DNA from: Bostrychus sinensis
Taxonomy: Eukaryota; Chordata; Actinopteri; Gobiiformes; Eleotridae
DNA length: 64,000 nucleotides
Reading direction: 5' to 3'
Assembly (NCBI GenBank): GCA_020698575.1
Contig: CM036245.1
Location: 10,445,479-10,509,478, forward strand
Positions 1-9,661 of the stretch are shown here, one piece after another. Below the pieces are notes generated by a model, which did not search any database, was not told the DNA's origin, and worked only from the letters and a program-made list of their open reading frames with translations. The number at the start of each line of letters is the position of its first letter. The first letter of the stretch is position 1. Position numbers and translations under genes: made by a program.

Positions 1-110
1 ATGGTTTTCATTGTCAGTCAATGTTTTTCTCAAAATAGTAAAAAGTAGAAGTACAAATAAAAATTAAAAAAACAATGCTGAAGCACAATTATTCGTTGAC
101 CACTAACACT

Positions 111-300
111 GTGTAAAAGTCTTGGACAGGTTTTTAGGAAAGGCCATTGATGAAAAAATACACACAGTTAGGTAAAAGCACAGACCTCTGCCAAGGCACT
201 GGTATTATATCGCAATGGTAAAATTCCCAGATCTAGACTTAAACTTGAGATTATCTAATTCATGGGTAAATGCTCCTCCCATTAACCACATAATTGTCTC
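111..300 (-). repeat. tRNA-headed SINE-like repeat (family F), copy 1
   Basis: Read on the minus strand it has a tRNA-like head (GGAGGAGCATTTACCC, then a degenerate B-box region AGTCTAGATCTGGG) followed by a body with CTTGGCAGAGG and AAACCTGTCC. The same order of words recurs near 61.1 kb and 36.2 kb, and the tail alone near 11.3 kb. A Pol III SINE is the simplest reading; the family name is not known to me. DNA from about 300 to 515 is AT-rich with A-tracts and nothing recognisable. Confidence 0.5.
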
Positions 301-515
301 TACAAAGGTAAAAAAAGGCCCACAAAATAAAAAAAAATAAAATAAAATGATGTATTTATTAAAGCACTCATAGTTACTTGGACTTTTTTGATACCATTTC
401 TTAAATGATACCTGAGCGATACTTTTTCTGATACCTATGATGAGCTAATTTATCATAAAACACAATAATATTAAAGAAAAGAACAATTTTTTTTAGCACA
501 AATCTCATAATTCCT

Positions 516-815
516 ATTAGTTACAGAATCAGCCTCCAGGTGATTGACAGCTGTCGGCACAAGGGACACAACCTGATTCCTGAAAAGTGTCTATGTCCGC
601 AGGGGTCACAGGTCAGTTGGTGAGCCACCTGTCCCAGCAGGTTGTGCCTTTGTCCACCCCTGCACACACAGACGCGGGACGGGTTCGATGAAAGACATGC
701 CTCTCTTCCTCTGTGGAATGGCAGCAGACAGCGGTAAATTAAAAAGTCATAATTAGCCTTTCGGGTACGGAGCAGCCCGAGAAGCACACAGGTAATTAAT
801 GCCCTCCCTCCTCCC
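516..815. promoter_or_regulatory. Candidate conserved regulatory block with PBX/MEIS site
   Basis: Non-repetitive DNA with a perfect TGATTGACAG at 541-550, the known PBX-MEIS/PREP composite site, followed directly by CTGTC. Two TAATTA-type homeodomain cores lie near 751 and 792, and an AGGTCA-like half-site near 609. This clustering is typical of developmental enhancers, but conservation cannot be tested here. No convincing coding frame. An ORF on the minus strand across it shows no recognisable domain. Confidence 0.35.
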
Positions 816-1393
816 CCTTGCCCCCGTCCCACCTCCTCATGGTGACACGGAGAACCTGTCCTGTGGGGCCAGGGCTACATGGGCCAATAGGTTTCCTCTG
901 AAAGTGATACTCTGTTCTCTGTGCCCCCTTCAGGACGTCCCAGCGGCAGGCCATTCATGGGTAATGGCCAGGAAAGTTTGTGTGTGGCCACATGTTTAGA
1001 TACTGAAGTAATGGCAGAGTCTGTGTTTTTAATGCGGACTGAGCCTGAGGTAACATGTCCAAACATTTACATAAGATATAATATAGCAATTGTTTATATA
1101 CTTTGGGTTTTTATCTGCTGTCTCTGTGTCGGAGTCGATAATGATTTGAAATGACATGTTTTGAAAAGTGAAGAAAAGCAGAGTTGAGTTGAAACACTTA
1201 ATGCAAAGCTACAGTAAATTATAGTTATTAAAAGCTAATCACTTAATCATAGATGAGGGGCTAACTTTGTGTTTACACAGTGGGCTTTGTTTGAGGAAAT
1301 CTATCCAAAAACATTTACAGAAGATATATTTTTTAGAGTTTGTTTAAGGTTCTCATCAGTGGTCTGTATCAAAGTAGATAATAGTTTTGAAAA
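816..1393. repeat. Imperfect tandem duplication, AT-rich
   Basis: The segment about 1060-1290 contains 'AACATTTACATAAGATATA...TTTTGAAAAGTGAAG', and a diverged second version starts near 1305 ('AACATTTACAGAAGATATA...TTTTGAAAAGTGAAAG'). Part of the first copy (1209-1265) appears again at 2648-2703. No coding or RNA signal was seen. Confidence 0.4.
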
Positions 1394-2590
1394 GTGAAAG
1401 AAAAAGCAACAATAAGCTACGTCGTGTGCCTGGACGCTTCATCCACCTTGCCTTTGTATGAACGTGTTTGTGTGATTGTGTGTTTGTTGGAGGTTGTAGA
1501 GGTTTATTGTTGTTTATTCATTAGCCATTACTTTGTTTTTACTGTTTTTCCTTCGTCACCTATTGCTTCTACTAAAGTCTGTGTTGTTGTCCACTTCTCT
1601 GTGGAATTTTTTTCTTCGTCTTGTTGCCAACAGTGAAGTCCCGTTGATGTCTAACGCAACGATCACATTTAAACATCTAACTTCTGCTGCAGTCCCCGTT
1701 CAGAAATAAGTACAGAGCTGGCGTTTTATTGCAAAACTGGAAACAATCCGCCATGTTTGTTCGGGTGCACTGCTCACGGTCCGCCCTTCGTTTCTCTGAT
1801 TGGTTACGCTGTCTGTGATTGTTCCGCCTCTAGAAATGAAACTCAAACCATGAGGTACAGATTAACGCCAGATTCACACCGACTGCGTGTGCGGCATGCC
1901 GAAAAGAGCCAGCTGGGAGACCACGAATTCACGGGAGAGGAGCGAGTTTATGCTGGAAGTTATGAGTTCACGCGATAATAACCATGTAGACAGAGAACTG
2001 CATGTAAAAAGTATGGTAAAAAGCCACGTTTTTGGTGATTTAAACATGGATGAAGCCCAAAAGTCACAGAAATCTATACTTCTTCCCTGGGTAAGGACGC
2101 TACGTATATAAATACTTTCATTTTACTCACCTTTAATGCTGTCCGATGTTGTCTGTGACCCCGTGTCCCCAGTTAAGACGTAACATTTACAGCAATGTGA
2201 GCGAGAGACTGCACAAGTGGTATTATTTTGAAATTTACCGGATCCTCTTCACTGGACCCGGGTCTGACTTCCTGTCTGGCTCGATCTGCTCTGTTCAACT
2301 TTATACCTGACGGATCCAGCATCCGGCAAAAATAGGCTTGATACGTATTTCTGACGGAGCACCAGACACGGAGACGTACTGCAACGCAGCCGATGTGAAC
2401 TCACGCATTGACTTGCATCTATTTCTTGCAGGAGTCGTACGAATTCAGTGCGAACTGGGCTTAACTTCTTCGTAAAGAATAGGAAAAGAGTTTTAGTGGG
2501 CCAGCAACCAATCAGAGAAATGAAGGGTGGACTGTGAGCAGTGCACCCAAACAAACATGGCGGATTGTTTTCATTTTTGCCAATTACATA
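1394..2590. mobile_element. Inverted-repeat DNA transposon remnant (family E)
   Basis: Arms at about 1726-1812 and 2500-2586 are complementary: AACAATCCGCCATGTTTGTT on the left faces its complement on the right, and an inner pair near 1869-1893 and 2385-2410 also matches. Because of this the two strands encode mirror-image short ORFs, which are not genes. The left part (1540-1735) shares words such as GTCCCCGTTCAGAAATAAG with copies near 59.1 kb and others near 37.0 and 39.3 kb. This is a decayed non-autonomous DNA transposon; the superfamily is uncertain. Confidence 0.55.
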
Positions 2591-2647
2591 TTTATTATTG
2601 CTCTGTTACTACTTAATATTTCTCAGTTAAATAGTTACCAGTTGAAA

Positions 2648-2703
2648 ATGAGCAAAATTATAGTTATGAAAAGCTAATCAGTTTATTATAGCTGCAGAGG
2701 ATG
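2648..2703. repeat. Direct repeat of 1209-1265
   Basis: AAATTATAGTTATNAAAAGCTAATCA is shared by both sites, about 1.4 kb apart and flanking the inverted-repeat element. It may be a remnant of a duplication made when the element moved or recombined; it is too long for a normal target-site duplication. Confidence 0.45.
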
Positions 2704-2759
2704 CCTTTGAAAAGTGAGTATGTGAAGTTTGAATGCTTTTTTGCTCTGCTGTGACTGAG

Positions 2760-3220
2760 CCTTGTCATGCGTTGAGGGCCATAGATGTAGGGAATATAGA
2801 ATCCATCTTTGTGTCTGCTGGGGTGAACCTGAATCCGTGTGTTCATGTGTGAAACAGAGGGTTCGGAGCCTGTCAGAGCAGCGGGGTAATGGCGCATGCT
2901 CGCTTTTGATAAGTCGTACAGTCGTGACCGCAGCTCTGTCCTCTTATCTGCAGAGGACAAGGTTGCAGCCAGAGCGGCTAAAAAAACATACTTCACACAG
3001 CCTCTCCATTCGCTCTGCGCGCTCAGCTTCACACAGACCAACACACATTCACACACAGGACACACGAAGAAAGAGAAGCACAACATCTTCAGCTCGGCTT
3101 CCTCCAGCTCTGCCTCCCGTCTGTCTCTCAAGTGCCACAGTCTCTAAATCATGCAACATCACTGGTCTCAGCACTGTCTCGTTCACCTTTTCATTTCATT
3201 TTTGACATTTGGACTCATGG
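2760..3220. other. GC-richer single-copy segment
   Basis: CpG-bearing stretch (for example GCTCTGCGCGCTCAGC near 3014) with long ORFs on both strands. No protein motif is recognisable and the ORFs look like a by-product of composition. It could hold a promoter or untranslated exon, but nothing decides this. Confidence 0.2.
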
Positions 3221-3558
3221 GACAGGTCTTCAAAGTCATTTCCAAAAAAAAAGGTGACTGGGGATGAATAATAGCAGCTCTCATTTGCAAATATGTGAGC
3301 AATTGGAACTTAATTTTAGTCACTTTGTCAGAATTCTTCAATGGGCAGCACCAGAAGGCAACCCTTAATGTGTAAGATACTGTAATATTTTAGTGCCAAG
3401 TACTGAATCCAAGCTTGCTGAATGTGGGAAAGCTTGAAGAGATGTGGCATTAAGAAATAAAATGTCTGTGTTGCAAATGTCAACCTTTAAGAACTAGCGA
3501 GATAAATATACAGTAGTAATATAAATGTGCAGATGTCACAATTTCTGTCTCTAAGTTT
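3221..3558. other. No feature seen
   Basis: AT-rich unique-looking DNA, no ORF, motif or repeat recognised. Confidence 0.5.
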
Positions 3559-3911
3559 ATCCAATCAGGCATAACATGAGACCACTGACAAGTTAATAAC
3601 ACAGATTATCTCCATCTCATGGCACCTGTTAGTGAGTATTTGGCATAAAGTGAATATTTTGTCCTTCAAGTTGATGTGTTACAAGCAGGAAAAATGGGCA
3701 AGTGTAAGGATTTGAGGGAGTTTGACAAGAGCCAAATTGTGATGGCTACAGATGAGTCAGAGCATCCCGGTCTGCAGTGGTAGAGGAAGTACACTCAATC
3801 ATTTTACTTAAGTGAAAGTACAGATAAAGGAGCAAGTAAAAGTATCACATGAAATTGTCCGCTTAAGTAAAGGTATAAAATTACTTTCTTTCAAATGTAC
3901 TTTGCACAGAT

Positions 3912-4307
3912 TTAAAGCAGAACTCAGTAACTTTTTTACCTTAAATAAACTGTTTCAGAGTCCGTGTGATGGTTAAATGAGTTGTTGTGGGGTAAATGAA
4001 GTGCCCTTCAGCTCCCCCTGCTGTCTCTGGGCTGAAAATGACAACAGCGGTTAGCAAAACAACAAGCTAACGGTGGCTTTATTTCTTGATTTTTGTTGTG
4101 GCAGAGCGGTCAGAAGGCAGAAAAAACGTTGTACAAATACAAGGAGGGGAAAATAAAAGTAAAGCCAAGCGAAAGATCACAATAGGAGTCAACTGGATCT
4201 GTGAGTGTTTACGATAGTGCTTTACTCCGAACTGTAGGGGGAGCTCTATAGAAGAAAATAAGGCAAAACAGCGAAGAAATGATCAGAGTTACTGAGTTCT
4301 GCTTTAA
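3912..4307 (+). mobile_element. MITE family A, copy 1
   Basis: Near-perfect terminal inverted repeats of about 21 bp beginning TTAAAGCAGAACTCAGTAAC at both ends. It is inserted in the hAT-like element above. The body holds GTTTCAGAGTCCGTGTGATG, shared with four other copies in this window, and an exon-like block from GTG at 4098 to a GTGAGT donor at 4201 (103 nt, a 1-nt length change relative to copy 2). Ends are framed by TTAA, which could be a piggyBac-type target duplication or part of the terminus. Confidence 0.75.
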
Positions 4308-4329
4308 GAACCAATGAATCTGTTAAATT

Positions 4330-5250
4330 CAGGGGTGAAAGTAAGCCGGTACGGCCCGGTACTACGTACATAAGATTTGGAGGGGGTACGCAGTACCGGA
4401 TGGAAGGAGATCAGCTGTCCGGCCGGTCTTTGCAGCTTTAACACACATTAGAAAGCAGCCGCGGACGCTTTTATGAGAAAAAAGAAATCTGACGCTAAAG
4501 CATGTGAAACAGGCAGTGCTTTATCTCATCATATATGTGTCTGTGTGGTTTTTAGTGGCTTATGATCGCTCCGTTATGTGATTTAATGCACAGAATGTTC
4601 CTCTCCCCTCTCATCATTCACTGATTGTTTCGCTTCCTTAAACAAACGCATTGAGCATGCGCGTCTTAGCCCAAAGCACACCTGGAGTGCCGCCTCAAAC
4701 TACACCAAACGCTTGTGAAGGCTTTAATATAAACAACGTGGAGTTTAAAATATGTGTTTTATCTGTGAATAACGGGACAAAGTGATAGAAGTGGCCCCGG
4801 CTGTGTGAGGACAGATCGGGCTGTTCTATAACAGGTTATTAGCGAGTTAGCGACAGAAAGGAGTTTCCCTGTGTTCTGACTGCAGCAGGAGTCGGGAGCT
4901 GCTGCCTGTGTCCCCCCGAGCAGCAGCTACTGTCCCTCAGTGTTTACAGCTGTGTCTGTGTCACACGGAGCAGAGAACCATCTTTGTTACTGCAGAAGTA
5001 CGGGGGGCCATGTGTTTTCAGCCACCGTCTCATAGAAAACAATAGGGGCGTATTTTTTGACGTACGTCCGGTGTGTGTTACAGTGCGTTTGCTTTGTTGT
5101 CAAACCTGTATAAGCCATGTCTATATTTTTCATTTATAGTCAAGATTCATTCTCAACCTCGTATATCTGCTTTTTCTGCTATTAAAATATATATATGTAG
5201 GCATAATTTGTTATAGTACTGGCATAAGCAAAAATCTACTTTCACCCCTG
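4330..5250 (+). mobile_element. hAT-type non-autonomous element with perfect 8-bp target duplication
   Basis: Ends are CAGGGGTGAAAGTA and TACTTTCACCCCTG, perfectly complementary over 14 bp. They are flanked by an exact 8-bp direct repeat GTTAAATT (4322-4329 and 5251-5258). These are the hallmarks of the hAT superfamily. The 921-bp interior has no long ORF, so it is non-autonomous. It is the youngest layer of the nest. Confidence 0.9.
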
Positions 5251-5580
5251 GTTAAATTAGAGGGATTTTGCTGAAAACTAATTATTAACCAGAGCAGTAG
5301 AACAGACTGAATCTTTTGGCGAGGTTTTTCTGAAGAGTACTACTTTACTGCATCTTTTATACGCATGCACTGAGTCTACAATGATGACACAGCAAACACT
5401 AATCATTTTAAATCAAACTCAAAATACTTTTTACTTCAAACCAATAAAAAAAAGAGTAGGAGTACAGATACTTGCTCTAAAATGTAGTGAAGTAAAAATA
5501 CTCCTTAGGACGTCCTAAAACAAAGCAACAAACCATCAAAAGAAGGCATGTGGTCATAATGTAATGCCTGGTTGTTGTAT

Positions 5581-6030
5581 TTAAACACCAGTCCTCTTTA
5601 TTTTTGAACATTGGGAGCACAAAGACGCCTCTGCTGATGCACCACGGTTCACTCTCAAACCTACTTTGTTCTTATCTCCTCAACTCTTTGTGACTTCAAA
5701 TTACTGCGTCATTATGGGCTCTCACCTCCTTAAACGGTAATAATTGATAAAGTGAGATTGATTAAGCATGCTATTAGAGCGGGATAATTGGCTTGATAAT
5801 GAGCAGATCGGCTGCTAATTGCTGAGCAGATAATAAGACGGCAACTTCCTCCGGGGCAAAAGAAACAGAGAAATCACAGAAATGCACTCCGAGAAAAGGA
5901 TCGCAATGAGAAAATAAATCTGATAATGGAGATTCACTTTCAGTTTACCGTAAAGTTGTAGCAGTTGTGCATTTAAAGAGTTGGCATAGTTCATGAAACG
6001 CGCATAATAAATTTATAAAATACTTTTTGG
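5581..6030. promoter_or_regulatory. Candidate conserved non-coding element
   Basis: From about 5730 to 5940 the DNA is non-repetitive and dense in homeodomain-type cores (ATTGATAAAG, TTGATTAAGC, GGATAATTGG, TTGATAATGAG, CTGCTAATTGCTGAGC). There is no coding frame. The texture is like fish developmental enhancers; this is inference only. Confidence 0.3.
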
Positions 6031-6297
6031 CTTTATTTTACACTAATCTTGTTGCATTGTATCTACCTCATTAATTACAATGTAACAAACGGTGTAACTA
6101 ACTGTAATAACATGTAACTACATTGTACTTACATGATGGAATTAAGTGTAAGGGTAAGGGTTAGTTAATTCCATCATGTAAGTACAATGTAGTTATATGT
6201 TATTACATGTTATATGTTATTATATGTTAGTTACATGGTTTGTTACATTGTAATTAACGAGGTAGATACAATGCAAAAAGTGTAGTGTAAAATAAAG
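6031..6297. mobile_element. Long-hairpin (foldback) MITE
   Basis: Arms of about 125 bp are almost perfect complements: CTTTATTTTACACT...GTAACAAAC on the left and GTTTGTTAC...AGTGTAAAATAAAG on the right, around a loop GTAAGGGTAAGGGTTAG. No coding capacity. The loop is telomere-like only by chance. Confidence 0.8.
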
Positions 6298-6367
6298 TGT
6301 TAACTACTTTTCTTTTTTCATTCTGCGTTTGAATGTACAGTAATTTAAAGTAGACATAGCTAAGTAT

Positions 6368-6967
6368 ATGTATGTGTTGACCATAGTAATAGTAGCAGTT
6401 GTAAAAATAGTGGTAGCAGTAGTAGTAGTAATAGTAATAGTGGTATTTTTAGTAGTAAGAACAGTAGTAACAGTAATAGTAGGCATAGTAGTAGAAGTAG
6501 CAAAAACAGTAGTAAAAGTAATAGTAGTAGTGGTAATAGTAATAGTAGTAGTAGTAGTAGCAGAAGTAGTATGAACGGTAGTAATAGTAATAGTAGTAGT
6601 CATGGTAATAGTATTAGTAGAAGAAGTAGTGAGAACTGTTGCAAAAGTAAAAGTAATAGTAGTAGTAGTAATTGTGGTAATAGTAGGTGTAGTAGGAGCA
6701 GTAATAAAATTAATAGTAGTAGTGGTAATAGTAGTAGTAGTAGTAGTAATAGGAGTAGTAGTACCAGAAGTAGTATGAACGGTAGTAATAGTAATAGTAG
6801 TAGTAGAAGAAGTAGTGAGAACTGTTGTAAAAGTAAAAGTAATAGTAGTAGTAGTAATAGTGGTAATAGTAGGTGTAGTAGTAGGAGCAGTAGTAAAATT
6901 AATAGTAGTAGTGGTAATAGTAAAAGGAGAAGTAGTAAGAACAGTAGTATAATAATACTAATAGTAA

Positions 6968-7000
<33 letters not shown>

Positions 7001-7283
7001 CAGTAACGACAGTAGTAATAGTAATAGTAATAGTATTAGTGGTAATAGTAGGGGTAATAGTAGAATTAGTAAGAACAATTGTAAAAATAATAATAGTAGT
7101 AGTAGTAGTAGTAGTAGTAGTTGTAGTAGTTGTAGTAGTAGTAAGAACAGTAGTAACAGTAATAGTAATAGTAGTAGTGGCAATAGTAGAAGTAAAAGTA
7201 GAAGTGATAAGAACAGGAGTAAAATGAATAGTAATAGTAGTGGTGGTAATAGAAAGAGTAGTAGTAGTAGTAGTAGTAGTAAG
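6368..7283. repeat. Long AGT/AAT trinucleotide repeat with internal duplication
   Basis: About 900 bp of AGT-type triplets with AAT, AGA and AAC interruptions. A roughly 210-bp block beginning at AGTAGTATGAACGGTAGTAA is present twice (about 6564 and 6771) with few changes. Open frames exist in several phases (poly-Ser/Asn, poly-Val/Ile or poly-Thr/Leu) only because the repeat period is three; none is a gene. Confidence 0.9.
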
Positions 7284-7773
7284 TAAGCAGTAAGTAAACT
7301 TTACCCAATTACTTATATCAATAATTTTACCCAAGAAGTATTTATGATGAGTACTTTATTTGTCTGTGACTTCACAGTAACAGTACTTTCACTTGAGTAC
7401 ATATTTTGTACTTCTTTGTAACCTGATCCACACACAGTCTGCTCCTCTCTTTGTTTTTGCCCCGTCCCGCTGAGGCGTCTGTCACCAGCGCAGTCAATAC
7501 ACTCTCCATCAATGGCCCTCTGTCCCGGGCCTCTGTCTGCCTTCGGGCCGGGCCGTCCCTGTCCCGCACCAGCCCAGAGCACCTCCTTTTGTCTGGAAGA
7601 ATCACAGATGACAGAGGAAGGGAGGGAGAGAGACTGAGTTTTGGTAAACAGTGCTGTGGCAGAGCTCAGCGGGACGTCCTGCAGCCATCATGAGAGTTTT
7701 TAATCACAGGCATTTTATTAAAGAGACCCTAAGACAAAGGAGAGTTGTTGTTGAGCTGCAGTGAGGTTTAGAC
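7284..7773. other. hAT-like remnant, then unique GC-richer DNA
   Basis: 7300-7425 has words of the AAGTACTTTTACT hAT-like family (GTACTTTCACTTGAGTAC). From 7430 to 7773 the DNA is unique-looking and GC-richer, without a recognisable product. Confidence 0.35.
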
Positions 7774-9112
7774 CAGAGGTTCTCAAACTTTTCACACCAA
7801 GAACCAAAAATAACTAAACCAGGATTAAACCAAGACTAAACTGGCTCTAAACCAGGATTAAACCAAGACTAAACTGGCTCTAAACCAGGATTAAACCAAA
7901 ACTCAGTATTAAACCAAGATTTAACCAGGACTAAATCAAGAATGAACTAGGACTAAACTAGGACTAAACCAGGATTAAACCAAGTCTAAACCTGGCCTAA
8001 ATCAAATGTGAACCAGGACTAAACTATAGGACTATAAACCAATGATAAACTGTGACTAAACCAAGTCTAAACCAGTATTCAAACAGTACAAAAACCAAGA
8101 CTAAACCAGGTCTAAACCAAGTCTAAACCAGTATTCAACCAGGACAAAAACCAAGACTAAACCAGGTCTAAACCAAGTCTAAACCAGTATTCAACCAGGA
8201 CAAAAACCAAGACTAAACCAGGTCTAAACCAAGTCTAAACCAGTATTCAACCAGGACACAAAAAACAAGACTAAACCAGGTCTAAACCAAGTCTAAACCA
8301 GTATTCAACCAGGACAAAAACCAAGACTAAATCAGGTCTAAACCAAATCTAAAACAGTATTCAAGCAGGACAAAAACCAAGACTAAACCAGGTCTAAACC
8401 AAGTCTAAACCAGTATTCAACCAGGACAAAAAACAAGACTAAACCAGGTCTAAACCAAGTCTAAACCAGTATTCAACCAGGACAAAAACCAAGACTAAAT
8501 CAGGTCTAAACCAAATCTAAAACAGTATTCAAGCAGGACAAAAACCAAGACTAAACCAGGTCTAAACCAAGTCTAAAGCAGTATTCAACCAGGACAAAAA
8601 ACAAGACTAAACCAGGTCTAAACCAAGTCTAAACCAGTATTCAACCAGGACAAAAACCAAGACTAAACCAGGTCTAAACCAAATCTAAAACAGTATTCAA
8701 CCAGGACAAAAACCAAGACTAAACCAGGTCTAAACCAAATCTAAAACAGTTTTCAACCAGGACTAAACAAAAAACAAGAACAAACTAGTACTAAACCAGG
8801 ATTAAACCAAGACTAAACCAGGTATAAACCAAGTCCAAACCAGGACACAACAAGGCCTACACCAAATTTAAACCATGTCAAAACCCAGACTAAACCAGTA
8901 CAAAAAACTAAATCTAAACCACGTTTAAAGCAGCACTAAACTAGGACACTAATCTAGATCTAAACCAGAGCTAAACCAAACCAAGTTTAAACGAGGACTA
9001 AACCCCACACAAAAGTCGGCACAAAGTTAAACTAAGTAACCTGAACAGACCCCTGAGTAGCACCTGAAGACGTCCACGACCCAGGAGTTGTCCCACAGTT
9101 TGAGAACCACTG
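7774..9112 (-). mobile_element. hAT-like element filled by minisatellite array 1
   Basis: The left end CAGAGGTTCTCAAACTTTTC and right end CCACAGTTTGAGAACCACTG are inverted and match over about 15 bp. Almost everything between is the 11-bp repeat in the CTAAACCAGGA orientation. No clear 8-bp target duplication (GTTTAGAC left, ACAAACAG right), so the flanks may have changed. Without the array the element would be only about 150 bp. Confidence 0.7.
7806..9000 (-). repeat. 11-bp minisatellite array 1, with 56- and 168-bp higher-order repeats
   Basis: Unit CCAGGACTAAA with variants. Twelve copies of a 56-bp unit (five 11-mers plus one base) start at 8095, 8151, 8207, 8265, 8321, 8377, 8433, 8489, 8545, 8601, 8657 and 8713. 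Every third unit carries the same variants (ACAAG start at 8265, 8433, 8601; AAATCTAAAACAG at 8321, 8489, 8657), giving a 168-bp super-repeat three times over. Confidence 0.9.
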
Positions 9113-9661
9113 ACAAACAGCTGTGTGAAAACTAAAGCCAGCAGCCCTCTGATTAATGTGCTGTTGTCTACTGTACCGACAGATGTCTCGGGACGTCTGG
9201 ACAGGCCCACTGAGAGGGGCGTGGCCAAGGGATGTCTAAAGCCGGTCAGCAGGGTACTCGACTGGATACTCTATTATTCTTCCCCCCCAAATGTCAGTGG
9301 GACCCTCCCTTGATAAAATAACTCTATTCATAACGGCCCGTTGAGCTCTGTTACTCTGGAGACATAAGCACATGGGAGAGTATTCTGTCACAAACACCGT
9401 GGATTAAATACTAAAAAGGTGACACACCCTTGCATTTTTTCTTTTATTGCGTGTCAGCATGCATCTATGAGTTGAATTAAATATTTTTGGTACTTTTTTT
9501 TTTAGCCTTTTTGGTAGGAAACAGTATAGAATGAAAGTAAACAGAGAGATTAAGGGATGACATTGAGCACATTGGCCCAAGAGGGATTTTTTTGTGTGTT
9601 TTTGACTTTTTTGACTCTCATTACAAAGGACCTTTCAAATTACTGATTTAAACTAACTTCT
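9113..9661. other. Unique-looking DNA, no feature
   Basis: Mixed composition with T-tracts; no repeat, ORF or motif that I could support. Confidence 0.4.

Larger units (their letters stand above)
3775..5505 (+). mobile_element. hAT-like element of the 'AGTGGTGGAAGAAGTACT' type, interrupted twice
   Basis: Starts CAGTGGTAGAGGAAGTACAC inside Tc1 sequence. Its pieces (3775-3911, 4308-4329, 5259-5505) line up in order with the less disturbed relative at 46779-47246, for example GATTTTGCTGAAAA, TACTTTACTGCATCT and ATACTTGCTCTAAAATGTAG. The right terminus is missing, with the match fading near 5505. Confidence 0.6.
3559..5580 (+). mobile_element. Decayed Tc1/mariner element, outer layer of a nest
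   Basis: Left end near 3559 reads CCAATCAGGCATAACATGAG and continues into Tc1 5' sequence, including GGCAAGTGTAAGGATTTGAG, the start of the transposase reading frame. The other end, the complement of the inverted terminus, lies at 5549-5575 (GTGGTCATAATGTAATGCCT). Between them the element is split at about 3775 by a hAT-type insertion. After removing the insert only about 300 bp of Tc1 remains, so it is an internally deleted, dead copy. Confidence 0.65.

Noticed and set aside
1757..2554. Mirror ORFs starting MFGCTAH on opposite strands
   Set aside because: They are the two arms of an inverted repeat, not paralogous genes.
2664..3131. 155-codon minus-strand frame as a gene
   Set aside because: No recognisable domain, an overlapping 147-codon frame on the other strand, and no splice or polyA context that decides for it.
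6150..6170. Interstitial telomere repeat
   Set aside because: Only GTAAGGGTAAGGGTTAG in the loop of a hairpin MITE; no TTAGGG tandem run.
6368..7334. Long Ser/Asn-, Val- and Leu/Thr-rich open frames on both strands
   Set aside because: All follow from a three-base repeat; several phases are open at once, which a gene would not show.
8095..8768. CRISPR-like regular repeat spacing
   Set aside because: The 56-bp period is made entirely of 11-bp units with no unique spacers, in a eukaryotic context.
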